Of a stretch of DNA of 26,310 bases, positions 14,637 to 23,021 are shown one piece after another. The notes under the pieces are model-generated. The model saw only the letters and a list, made by a program, of their open reading frames with translations, had not been told where the DNA came from and ran no database searches. The number at the start of each line of letters is the position of its first letter. Position 1 is the stretch's first letter. Source of the stretch: a virus; the IMG/VR virus record IMGVR_UViG_3300032213_000800, positions 1 through 26,310 of that record, one strand, 5' to 3'. The position numbers and the translations under genes were made by a program.

Positions 14637-17453
14637 ATGCCAAATAAATTTTCAATCGGATCATGTTTGAATCCATTACCAACCCAAAATCGGGTTTGGA
14701 TTCGTTGTTGTCAAACGTTGACATGTACCGTTACCAATGTACACAATACCCCATTGACATTAACCGACACGAAATTGACGTTCAATGTCGGCGCACTGTA
14801 TTCAGTTACGGGAATTTCAATCAATGGTGTGACGCCATACGAAAACAATTTACCAATTGTCGTTCCCGTCGGAGGAACATTTGAAATTGTCATGGACATT
14901 TGTCACACGGGAATGGCAAAAACAGACGTTGGTATTTTATCAATTGATTTCACAACCGTAGAACATGGAGTTGAAACCAACGCGTTTAATTTTGCGGTTT
15001 CCCATACAATGTTCCCATACGTTTCACCCAACCCATTGGATTTTGGATCGGTGATTTTTGGAACAACGGGGACCGCCAATTTGAACGTGACCAATCCAAC
15101 GATTGGACCCATGGATTTTATTATTGATTTTGCCGCATGTTCCGAAGGTGGGTTCGATTTGCACACGCCAACGAATCCCGTGAATATTGCGCCAGGTGTG
15201 ACCCAAGCCGTTCCAATCGAATGGACGCCGCAAATGGTTTTAGAAATTTTGGAATGTTCGATCCGAGTGACTGTTGAATGTAATGGGGTGAATACAACAT
15301 TGGACGTGTCGGGAATTTCCGAACAAGATTGTTCATGTTTGTGTTGTGACGACGTGACCGTTGTAACTGAAAACGATTTATTGAGAGGGGTTAAAGGGTT
15401 ATGTGCAACGACCGAATTGTTTAATCGTTCCGCCGTATGTGAACAAAAAACAGTTCGGTTTACATTTACATATTTGAATGGATTAACCGACGGCCTAAAA
15501 ATTTGGTTCAACCCATGGTTGTGGTCATTTTGGTGTGATTTCGGGACAAAATACGGATCGGGAATCGTTGACGGCCCACCGCCCGTTGGTTGGTTTTTGA
15601 ATTACAACAATTCTACAATGGGGGTTGGAACACAAACGGCCATGGCATTGATTGGAACGGGTTCCAATTTCATGGCGGCCAAAAATTTCGGGGTAACATT
15701 TGAACCATTGGACACCCAACAATTTGTAATTGAATTCACATTTTTTCAAATTGAAGATTTGGACAATTGGACCACGGCGAATTTGGTTCCGAACAACCCT
15801 AAATGGAGGCGGACCGACGTGAGCGCAATCAATCCGCCCGTTGGCGATTCATTATTGACGAACATGTTTCCGTCGGTTTACAACATGCCCAAAAAATTGT
15901 GTTCGTTGTTTTATTTGATTGATCCAAACACAACGGTGGACGGCCAACCTTTTGAGTGTGCGGAAACGCAAACAATCAATTGGGCGTCACGTTGGTATAA
16001 TTCGGGTTTATATGGTGGGGCGTCCGAGTTCACGGATCATTCGTTCACATTTGAACGCAATGGGGCAAACGTTCCGAATTTTTCAACAGTTCAAACAACC
16101 AAAGTTTATTTTCAAATTACCATTCCACCCGCTTATTCGGGTGGATTAAACGGAGTTATTTTTCAGTTGTTTGACGAAACCCAAACAACCAATTCGGTGG
16201 ATTTTTTGACCAATTACGGTTCAAGTCGCGCGGAAATTCCAAATGTTGGCGGGATTTCAGTATTGGACAACAATTTGGAATCGCCGTCGGACACAATTTC
16301 ATTAGGCGGAGGAGTTTATCAAATATCCGCACACGTCGGAATTGGTGTCAATCCGTCGGGCGTTTATCGAGTGGCGGCGATTGTTTACGGTGGGGATTCG
16401 CAGACGGTCAACACATTTATTTCGGATCCGATCGAAGTCACCCAGGTCCCCGATTTGGAATGTGACGGGTGTGGTATTAAAATAAACAAACAAAATTTCA
16501 AACAATATTTTCAAAAAAACGACACAAATTGTGTTCAACCCGTAGCAAAGGAACGGATCAACCATTTTTTACAATTGGCGGCGGGAAATTTCAAAGATTG
16601 TTTGTCCGCATGGGGCGCGTCCATTCCCGATTACCGTGAATACATGAATAATATCACGTTGAACGTTTATCGCAGAGTTCAAGATTTTCCAACCGTTGGT
16701 CAAACGACATTTTTCATTTGGCAAACCCACCAATCCAATCGCGTGATTGGGTTCCCAGGCAATTGGCAAAATTTAGGTGACATGATTGTGGCGGACATTG
16801 GGTCAACGTTTATTGATATAAATTTCGAAACAAGAGTTCGTTGGGAATCAACCGCATTTGACGGGCCGTCGATAATGTTGGCAAACACGGCCACATATAT
16901 GAACCGAACGTCGGCGGGTCCATTGGGGTCCACATACGTTTCGACATTGGGGATCACTAACGATTGGCGTGGCGAAGAAATTTATTTGGAATACCGATTC
17001 CGTTTTGATTTATCCGCTTTATTTGGTCAACCATATATTGCAAACCAAATCGCAGCGTTCGCAGTCCGACCAATCCAAAATGAATTTGACAATTCGGGGT
17101 ATTCAAGTATTTTAACCGACATGAAGGTTGAAGGATATAAAGACGAAACGGGCGAATGGACGGGAATCAATGGACCAATTTGTCCGTCCGATTGGGACCA
17201 AATTCGCGTAATTTATACGGCAAACCAAAACGGTGATTTTATTTTCTTCATGAACCCATTGGGCGGAGGCGTTTCGCAATTAACCGAATCCGAATATAAT
17301 GTTTCACCATTTAGTTTTTCGCAAATGGTCAACGTGTTGTCAATTGACCCCGATTTTTCAAGTGGCCAGGCGGCCGCTTATTTGGATCTTACAACATTGA
17401 CAAATGGAACATGGGAATTGTGTGGATTGATTTCAGTTCCGCCCGTGTATTAA
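14637..17453 (+). CDS. Large tail-tip structural protein with Ig-like domains
   Basis: A 938-aa, beta-rich, Cys-containing protein. The N-terminal 240 residues resemble tandem Ig-like (ASH/choice-of-anchor-type) domains: LTCTVTNVHNTPLTLTDTKL, then PNPLDFGSVIFGTTGTANLN-VTNPT with IAPGVTQAVPIEWTP, ending VSGISEQDCSCLCC. The rest has many aromatic/Gly-rich strands and no catalytic motif. Such proteins commonly form the baseplate, receptor-binding or central fibre parts. Position in the tail operon supports this. The TAA stop of the preceding gene is part of a TAAATTTG sequence just 6 bases before this ATG. Exact role unknown. Confidence 0.6.
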   Translation: MPNKFSIGSCLNPLPTQNRVWIRCCQTLTCTVTNVHNTPLTLTDTKLTFNVGALYSVTGISINGVTPYENNLPIVVPVGGTFEIVMDICHTGMAKTDVGILSIDFTTVEHGVETNAFNFAVSHTMFPYVSPNPLDFGSVIFGTTGTANLNVTNPTIGPMDFIIDFAACSEGGFDLHTPTNPVNIAPGVTQAVPIEWTPQMVLEILECSIRVTVECNGVNTTLDVSGISEQDCSCLCCDDVTVVTENDLLRGVKGLCATTELFNRSAVCEQKTVRFTFTYLNGLTDGLKIWFNPWLWSFWCDFGTKYGSGIVDGPPPVGWFLNYNNSTMGVGTQTAMALIGTGSNFMAAKNFGVTFEPLDTQQFVIEFTFFQIEDLDNWTTANLVPNNPKWRRTDVSAINPPVGDSLLTNMFPSVYNMPKKLCSLFYLIDPNTTVDGQPFECAETQTINWASRWYNSGLYGGASEFTDHSFTFERNGANVPNFSTVQTTKVYFQITIPPAYSGGLNGVIFQLFDETQTTNSVDFLTNYGSSRAEIPNVGGISVLDNNLESPSDTISLGGGVYQISAHVGIGVNPSGVYRVAAIVYGGDSQTVNTFISDPIEVTQVPDLECDGCGIKINKQNFKQYFQKNDTNCVQPVAKERINHFLQLAAGNFKDCLSAWGASIPDYREYMNNITLNVYRRVQDFPTVGQTTFFIWQTHQSNRVIGFPGNWQNLGDMIVADIGSTFIDINFETRVRWESTAFDGPSIMLANTATYMNRTSAGPLGSTYVSTLGITNDWRGEEIYLEYRFRFDLSALFGQPYIANQIAAFAVRPIQNEFDNSGYSSILTDMKVEGYKDETGEWTGINGPICPSDWDQIRVIYTANQNGDFIFFMNPLGGGVSQLTESEYNVSPFSFSQMVNVLSIDPDFSSGQAAAYLDLTTLTNGTWELCGLISVPPVY

Positions 17454-17503
17454 AAAAATGAAAAACCGCATGTCGATAAAAAAAACACCGTAAATTTGAA
17501 ACC

Positions 17504-18553
17504 ATGGCCGAATTGTTTGATTCATATATAAATCCCAATAACCCGTCCGAGGTTTATTGCGATTTGACGGACGAATTTGATTGTCCCGATCCAAACACCC
17601 GCTTGTTATGCGGAACGATTCAAATATTTTGCGGGTCAAATACGTTTTGTTCAGACATGATTGTCAACAACGGTTTGATTTTGTGCGATTGCCACGAATC
17701 ATGGAACTGTAATTTGTGCGGCAACGATTCCGCGTTTTGGATTCCATTTCAAACGGGTGACACATACACATTCCAATTCCAACAAATACTAATTAAACCC
17801 GTAGGCGGTTGGTTTTCAAACGGTACAACATTTATAGGTGCCGCAAGTTTTCGAATAACAACATGTTGTGGCAATTCATTTAATATTGACGACGAATTAT
17901 TCAATCAATTTGTTCTAAATCAATTTGTCGGTGAATTTCAAACAACCCAGGTTGGCGGAATTGTCACAACAACACCAATTCAACAAATCGAATTTGATTT
18001 GTACGCAATCACCGAGTATTTAATCGCCCAAGGTTGGGACACATGTTTTTATTTTGAATTTTGTTTTGGAAACCCCAAAGAAGAAAAACCACAATGTTTT
18101 TGTTCGGAACCGTTCAAATTGGAGGTTTGCAGCGACAAAAAACAATCGGTTTTGATTGAATCCGATTATCCGTCAACGGATTGTTTTGGCCTATATTACG
18201 GGAACAATTGGTCCGACGTTTTTGGCGGAATTGCGTTCAATTATTCAAATCAAATTCGGATCCCATGTTCATTTGAACAAACCAATTTTAACATTTCCAA
18301 ATCGATCATTGAAACGTCGCGCAAAACGACGGGTTCGGAAATATGCGAGAATTGGCTAATGAATTCGTTCGCATTGCCGCAGAGGTTCACAAAAATATTG
18401 GCCACCATTGTCGCGGGGACAAACATAACAATCGACGGTGTTGATTTCAACATTGACGGCGAAATCACAAAAAATAATGAAATTGGAACCCGTTGGTGGG
18501 TTTCGTTAACTTTCGAACATTGCGAATGTTCTAAATCCCTTACATGTTTATGA
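17504..18553 (+). CDS. Cys-rich tail/adhesion protein
   Basis: A 349-aa beta-rich protein with about 22 Cys (over 6%), spaced throughout, for example CGTIQIFCGSNTFC, CDCHESWNCNLC, PQCFCSEPFKLEVC and the terminal HCECSKSLTC. No signal peptide or membrane segment, so the disulfides, if any, would form in mature virions outside the cell. Last gene of the tail block, with portal starting in its ATGA overlap. By location a tail fibre, receptor-binding or tip protein; not a family I can name. A 50-base gap precedes it, with a TAAATTTG 5 bases before the ATG but no matching -33 TTG. Confidence 0.6.
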   Translation: MAELFDSYINPNNPSEVYCDLTDEFDCPDPNTRLLCGTIQIFCGSNTFCSDMIVNNGLILCDCHESWNCNLCGNDSAFWIPFQTGDTYTFQFQQILIKPVGGWFSNGTTFIGAASFRITTCCGNSFNIDDELFNQFVLNQFVGEFQTTQVGGIVTTTPIQQIEFDLYAITEYLIAQGWDTCFYFEFCFGNPKEEKPQCFCSEPFKLEVCSDKKQSVLIESDYPSTDCFGLYYGNNWSDVFGGIAFNYSNQIRIPCSFEQTNFNISKSIIETSRKTTGSEICENWLMNSFALPQRFTKILATIVAGTNITIDGVDFNIDGEITKNNEIGTRWWVSLTFEHCECSKSLTCL

Positions 18554-20478
18554 TTGAAATCGAGCAAATCACCGCGTTATTGGCGGACGAAAAATACCGA
18601 CCAAAAAAATACGAAGATTGGAACGACGTTCGTCGAACAATGTTTGTTCACACCCGTGGCAAAAACCCCGAAAACATATTGACGGCGCGTCGTCCGAATG
18701 AGGATCCCGACGTTCAAAAATATCGTTTGTCGATTTACGAACCAATCACAAAGGGTTCAATGAATCGCGCGATTGATAAGTTGTTCCGCATTTTCCAAAA
18801 CGCAAATTTTTCGATCCAGGTATCGGACGAATTGAACACATATTTGTCACAACACAAATTCGACGGTCAATTTTTTTATTCATACATTCAAAAGTTCGTC
18901 GTTCGACGCATGATTGAAGATCCGAACGGTTATTTGGTTTGGATCCCCGTGGGGCCAGGATTGACCGATCCAACAGTCAAGGTTGACGTTGAACCGATTT
19001 TGATCATGTCCAACGACATTAAAGTTTTGAACCACAATTTGATCACATGGAGGTCAAACGACGAATATTCCATGATCCGCGAAAACGGAAAAATGGTTGA
19101 ACGTGGCGTTGTTTATTACACCATGACCGACACGGCGTTTTTCCGCCATGAACAATTTGGAAACGCCATTGATAAAAAATTCAACACGGTGATCGTTTAC
19201 GAACATAACATTGGCCAATGTCCCGCCGTTATTTTGGGTGGGGATTTGACCGACGACAATTTTTTCGATTCATATTTTTCCGCGTTTGTTCCATTCGCAA
19301 ATGAAGCGATCCGCCAATATTCCGATTGGACGGCGGTCATGACAACGTCGGCGTTTCCTTATCGTGAGGAGGTTGCCGAAACATGTGACGCGAAGGGTTG
19401 CCGCGACGGTGTCGTTTACAATTCCGAACATGAAGAACATGAAACATGTTCAAAATGTAAAGGATCGGGACGAATCATTTCACGTTCACCATTTGGGGTT
19501 TTTCTTCGAGAAAAGGGGAATGCAGCATTGGGAACGGACACGGGTTCAAGTGAACCAATGATTCGATTCATTTCACCGCCCGTTGACATTATCAAATATT
19601 CGGGCGAAGCGTGGGAAACGTTATTAAGAAAAGCCGAGGAATCGTTGCATTTGAACACAATCGACGAAGCGCAAAGCGGAACGGCCAAACAAATCGATCG
19701 TGAGGATTCGTTTTCGCAGTTGACCAAGATTTCAAACAATTTATTCGACGAAATCATTTTCAAATCGTTGGTATTTATTGAGCAATACCGAAACGTTGTC
19801 AATCCAATGGATCCGATCATTGTCAAACCCATTTCGTTTTCCATGAAAACCGAGGACGATTTGATTGACGAATTGAACAAGTTAACCGACAAAAACGCCC
19901 CGATTGCTTTTTTGGTTGAATCAACCAAAGATTTGGCGCGGAAACGTTTTTCGGGAAACAAGACGGTTTCGAGGTTGGTTGAAATATTGGTTTCTTATGA
20001 TCCAATTTATCATTTGAACACCAAGGACAAACAAATGTTGTTGGCGTCGGGAACGATCCGAAAAGAGGATTTATTGAAGTCGTTGTTTGCTTACAAAACA
20101 TTGACCGCCATGGTCGCAGATAATGGAACCGAATTTTTGGAACAACCGTTGTCGGTGATCTTTGCCGAGTTGGACGCCAAATTGGCCCCAATACTTTCGA
20201 TCTACATTCCAAAAACGGTGATCGATATAAATTCGGATTCCGCAGCAACGGGAACCCAGGACACCGAATTGGCCCGTCAACGCGCCGAGGCCCAAGCGAA
20301 TCTAAAAGGAACCGTTGGGGGTGTTCAAGGTATATTGTCAATTCAACAATCCGTGTCCCAGGGCGTGACCAAACGCGACGCGGCGATTTCGTTATTGGAA
20401 ACCATTTACGGGTTTGATTCCGAAACGGCGAATCGATTGTTGGGTGATCCAATTGAAATTCCGCCACCGACCGCGTGA
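18550..20478 (+). CDS. Portal protein with zinc-finger-like insert
   Basis: The product is 642 aa from ATG 18550 (ATGA overlap with the previous stop); ATG 18544 would add two residues. Size and pattern fit portal proteins of Bacteroidota phages: PITKGSMNRAIDKLFRIFQN near the N-terminus, a helical stem region (SGEAWETLLRKAEESLHLNT), and the C-terminal VGGVQGILSIQQSVSQGVTK-RDAAISLLETIYGFD crown/barrel-type segment. Residues 279-303 insert CDAKGC...CSKC followed by KGSG, a DnaJ-like zinc-finger pattern unusual for a portal. The portal forms the dodecameric vertex ring through which TerL pumps DNA. Tail genes separate it from terL here. Confidence 0.85.
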   Translation: MIEIEQITALLADEKYRPKKYEDWNDVRRTMFVHTRGKNPENILTARRPNEDPDVQKYRLSIYEPITKGSMNRAIDKLFRIFQNANFSIQVSDELNTYLSQHKFDGQFFYSYIQKFVVRRMIEDPNGYLVWIPVGPGLTDPTVKVDVEPILIMSNDIKVLNHNLITWRSNDEYSMIRENGKMVERGVVYYTMTDTAFFRHEQFGNAIDKKFNTVIVYEHNIGQCPAVILGGDLTDDNFFDSYFSAFVPFANEAIRQYSDWTAVMTTSAFPYREEVAETCDAKGCRDGVVYNSEHEEHETCSKCKGSGRIISRSPFGVFLREKGNAALGTDTGSSEPMIRFISPPVDIIKYSGEAWETLLRKAEESLHLNTIDEAQSGTAKQIDREDSFSQLTKISNNLFDEIIFKSLVFIEQYRNVVNPMDPIIVKPISFSMKTEDDLIDELNKLTDKNAPIAFLVESTKDLARKRFSGNKTVSRLVEILVSYDPIYHLNTKDKQMLLASGTIRKEDLLKSLFAYKTLTAMVADNGTEFLEQPLSVIFAELDAKLAPILSIYIPKTVIDINSDSAATGTQDTELARQRAEAQANLKGTVGGVQGILSIQQSVSQGVTKRDAAISLLETIYGFDSETANRLLGDPIEIPPPTA

Positions 20479-20681
20479 TCCAGGAACGATTGAAACATTG
20501 TAAATTTGCATTATTGGCATGTACAAACAACGTTAAATTGTTTTGTGACACATGTGACGGTGGTGACAATTACGAATGTTATGAACCCGAATTGGAACGA
20601 CGTGAAAAGTTAAAAAAAGAGCAAAAACAACAACAAAAACAAAATGGCGGAATTCACGGACGAAATAATTCGGATCATTGA
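20475..20681 (+). CDS. 68-aa Cys4 microprotein (GTG start)
   Basis: A GTG start at 20475 overlaps the portal stop (GTGA), mirroring the ATGA couplings elsewhere; there is no in-frame ATG, so the start is inferred from coupling. The translation has Cys in HCKFALLAC, FCDTC and YEC, a zinc-ribbon-like arrangement, then a charged helix (RREKLKKEQKQQQKQNG). The C-terminal Gln/Lys run is the other-frame reading of the A-rich leader for the MuF gene, which it overlaps by 38 bases. Possible small metal-binding protein; function unknown. Confidence 0.5.
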   Translation: MIQERLKHCKFALLACTNNVKLFCDTCDGGDNYECYEPELERREKLKKEQKQQQKQNGGIHGRNNSDH

Positions 20682-22446
20682 AAAAAAGGATCGGACCATG
20701 GAAACAATCAACAACGATTTGTTTCAATCATTGGATCCGACCCAACAAACGATTTTTGAAGCGGTAAAAAAACACATTTCAAAAATGGAAACCGCAGACG
20801 GGAAAATCATTTTTGACGAAATGAACACCGACATGGTGAACGAAATTGATCAAATTATCGCCAACGCGATCAAACGGTCAAAATATCCGTCGTCCGTCCA
20901 AAGTTATTTGTCCGATTGGAACACAATAAACGAGTTCAATTATACGGTTCACAAAGACGTGAACGAATTGTCAAAAACTGAATTGGAAAATTTAGTCAAT
21001 CCGATCCAAAAGCAAATGACCGAACAAACATTGACGGGTTTGACGGGATCGGGTGTCAACACAAATTTCATTGAACCCATTCGCCAAGGTATTTTTCAAA
21101 ACATTGTCGCGGGATCTTCAATCACCGATTTGGAAAATTATTTGACGACCTACATTTTGGGAAATCCAAACGTGGACGGATTGTTTTCACGATATGTTAA
21201 ACAAATAAGTCGTGATTCGTTGAATCAATACGACGGGCAAATCAACGCCAAGATCGCCGAGGAATTCGGATTGGACGCGTTTCGATATGTTGGTTCATTG
21301 ATTGACGATTCACGTCCACAATGTCGTCGTTGGGTGAACATGCGGGTGATCCAAAAAAAGGATTTGCCAAACGAATTATCGTGGGCCACCAATAACGGGA
21401 CGGGAATGATCCCAGGAACGAACACGGAAAATTTCGCGGTTTATCGCGGCGGATATAATTGCAGACATTCCGCCATTCCGTTCAAGTTGACAAAATCCCA
21501 ACGTGAAAAATTAGGATTGGAGGCGGCCACGGCGGAGGAAAAACAAACAACAACGGTTGACGATCAAATCGCAGAGGTAAAAAAGGACAACAAAACAACC
21601 CAAAAGGAATTCGACAAAGCGGTGGCCAAACAACAATTGAATGAGGAATATTTTATTTCGACACAATCCCCCGCAATAAACAAGGCGTTTTTTGATTTGG
21701 TAAGTGACCAAGACGGGGCCGCAGAAATTGCCGCAGAGTTCAACACCATTTCGGGATTGGTTGCCCCGTCCGAGGCCACAAACCCACAAAACAAATCAAA
21801 ATTGTTTGACGGAAAACCAAAGGTTAACAAATACAATGTTTTCAAATTGGGAAAAAACACGGGTGGGGCGTGTGGAATTAACAATAAATGTGTTTTGGTT
21901 CGTATTAAAAAGGGTGAAAAAATTATCGCCAAATCTTATGATCAACAGTTTTTAGACGCGCAATCAAATATTGAGGAATGGCATAAAAAAAATGTTGTAA
22001 ATGGAAAAACGGGAAAAGACAAAAACAACGAAAATGTTTACGCCGACGAAAGGGGTTACACAATTGCCAAAACGTTAGGAGGAAAACCAAAATTTTGGAC
22101 CGTTTCAACAATTGCCGACGCGATTGATCAAAACGTCGCGCCAACAATTACACATGAATTCGCGCATTTAATCCATAACAAAGTCGATCCATTGTCAAGT
22201 GGATTTGGAAATGGCAAACGTGTAAAAATTCAAGATTTGGCGGACAAAATGAAAGTTAAGTTAGGGAACGCCCCGTCCCTTTACGGCGCGACCAATTGGT
22301 CTGAATTTTGGACCGAATCATGGACCGCATACACATACGCACCCGAATGGTTTGAACAAGAATATAACGTCGCGTATAAATTTTTTCAAACATTATTGGA
22401 GGAATATCAAATCGACCCGAAAACAATTAAACAGTTTACAAAATGA
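20644..22446 (+). CDS. MuF-like minor head protein fused to HEFAH zinc metallopeptidase
   Basis: The 600-aa product follows the portal, the standard MuF position. Residues about 185-285 carry MuF (phage Mu gpF-like) features: SRDSLNQYDGQINAKIAEEF, DDSRPQCRRW (Cys227) and YNCRHSAIPF (Cys273, His275). A charged linker (about 290-350) leads to a C-terminal domain with ITHEFAHLIH: His504, Glu505 and His508 form HExxH, and NWSEFWTESW (Glu554, Glu558) offers the third zinc ligand, as in gluzincin-type peptidases. C-terminal toxin or enzyme domains on MuF proteins are known in other phages. The domain could be a head maturation protease, as no separate one is visible, or an effector carried in the virion. 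Strong ACAACAAAAACAAA leader. Confidence 0.8.
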   Translation: MAEFTDEIIRIIEKKDRTMETINNDLFQSLDPTQQTIFEAVKKHISKMETADGKIIFDEMNTDMVNEIDQIIANAIKRSKYPSSVQSYLSDWNTINEFNYTVHKDVNELSKTELENLVNPIQKQMTEQTLTGLTGSGVNTNFIEPIRQGIFQNIVAGSSITDLENYLTTYILGNPNVDGLFSRYVKQISRDSLNQYDGQINAKIAEEFGLDAFRYVGSLIDDSRPQCRRWVNMRVIQKKDLPNELSWATNNGTGMIPGTNTENFAVYRGGYNCRHSAIPFKLTKSQREKLGLEAATAEEKQTTTVDDQIAEVKKDNKTTQKEFDKAVAKQQLNEEYFISTQSPAINKAFFDLVSDQDGAAEIAAEFNTISGLVAPSEATNPQNKSKLFDGKPKVNKYNVFKLGKNTGGACGINNKCVLVRIKKGEKIIAKSYDQQFLDAQSNIEEWHKKNVVNGKTGKDKNNENVYADERGYTIAKTLGGKPKFWTVSTIADAIDQNVAPTITHEFAHLIHNKVDPLSSGFGNGKRVKIQDLADKMKVKLGNAPSLYGATNWSEFWTESWTAYTYAPEWFEQEYNVAYKFFQTLLEEYQIDPKTIKQFTK

Positions 22447-22631
22447 CCATTGAACAAATGACCGAATTGTCCGAGTTAACAAGCCAGGCGGCCGCAAACG
22501 ACGACATTGAAACATTAAAAAAAATAAAGTCAATTATTGATAATTCCGAACCCGATATTTTTCAATCTAAAATGGGTGACGAATGGTTTTATTCGTCGTT
22601 GACGTCGGCCCAAATTAACGCATTGGAATAA
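22443..22631 (+). CDS. Small acidic protein coupled to MuF-metallopeptidase
   Basis: This 62-aa helical, acidic protein (MTIEQMTELSELTSQAAAND, DIETLKKIKSIIDNSEPDIF, DEWFYSSLTSAQINALE) begins in an ATGA overlap with the MuF-peptidase gene. Its only clue is this tight coupling: it could be an inhibitor or immunity partner of the peptidase domain, a chaperone for it, or an unrelated head accessory. No family recognised. It ends just before the promoter-like box at 22623-22650. Confidence 0.65.
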   Translation: MTIEQMTELSELTSQAAANDDIETLKKIKSIIDNSEPDIFQSKMGDEWFYSSLTSAQINALE

Positions 22632-22650
22632 TCAATTTGACGTATATTTG
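22623..22650 (+). promoter_or_regulatory. Promoter upstream of scaffold/capsid genes
   Basis: TTG at 22623-22625, a 17-base spacer, then TATATTTG at 22643-22650, fitting the flavobacterial consensus TTG-N17-23-TAnnTTTG. The -7 part lies in TTTGACGTATATTTG (22636-22650), the same box as at 8464-8478. The start codon at 22678 is 27 bases downstream. Confidence 0.6.
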
Positions 22651-22677
22651 TAGAAACCATTCATAAACAACAAACAA

Positions 22678-23007
22678 ATGGAAAAAATTCGAATCCAAAA
22701 CATTAAAACGGGCAAGGTTTCCGTGATCACAAAAACCGCATGGGAATTATTGCGCCGCGGTGGACATTCAAAAGTTTTTGACGTGATCCCCATGGTGAAA
22801 AACCCCGTGACATTCAATGTTCCCGCAGAGGAAACAAAAGTTGAAACCCACATTGTGGTTGAATCACCAATCGCAGAGGAACCAAATGAATCCCAATCGG
22901 AATTTATTGACATTGATCAACCAACGGTGGATCAAACAAGCGAAGAAACAACCCAGGAAACGACCACGGAATCCCCAAAAAAACGCGGTCCAAAATCCAA
23001 TAAATAA
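22678..23007 (+). CDS. Hypothetical head-module protein
   Basis: A 109-aa protein with an ACAACAAACAA leader. The N-terminal 40 residues (MEKIRIQNIKTGKVSVITKT, then AWELLRRGGHSKVFDVI) resemble small phage structural proteins found near the scaffold and capsid genes. From about residue 50 it is low-complexity, Glu/Thr/Pro-rich, and ends in a basic KKRGPKSNK tail. First gene behind the promoter; function unknown, perhaps an assembly accessory. Confidence 0.65.
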   Translation: MEKIRIQNIKTGKVSVITKTAWELLRRGGHSKVFDVIPMVKNPVTFNVPAEETKVETHIVVESPIAEEPNESQSEFIDIDQPTVDQTSEETTQETTTESPKKRGPKSNK

Positions 23008-23021
23008 AACAACAACGACCC

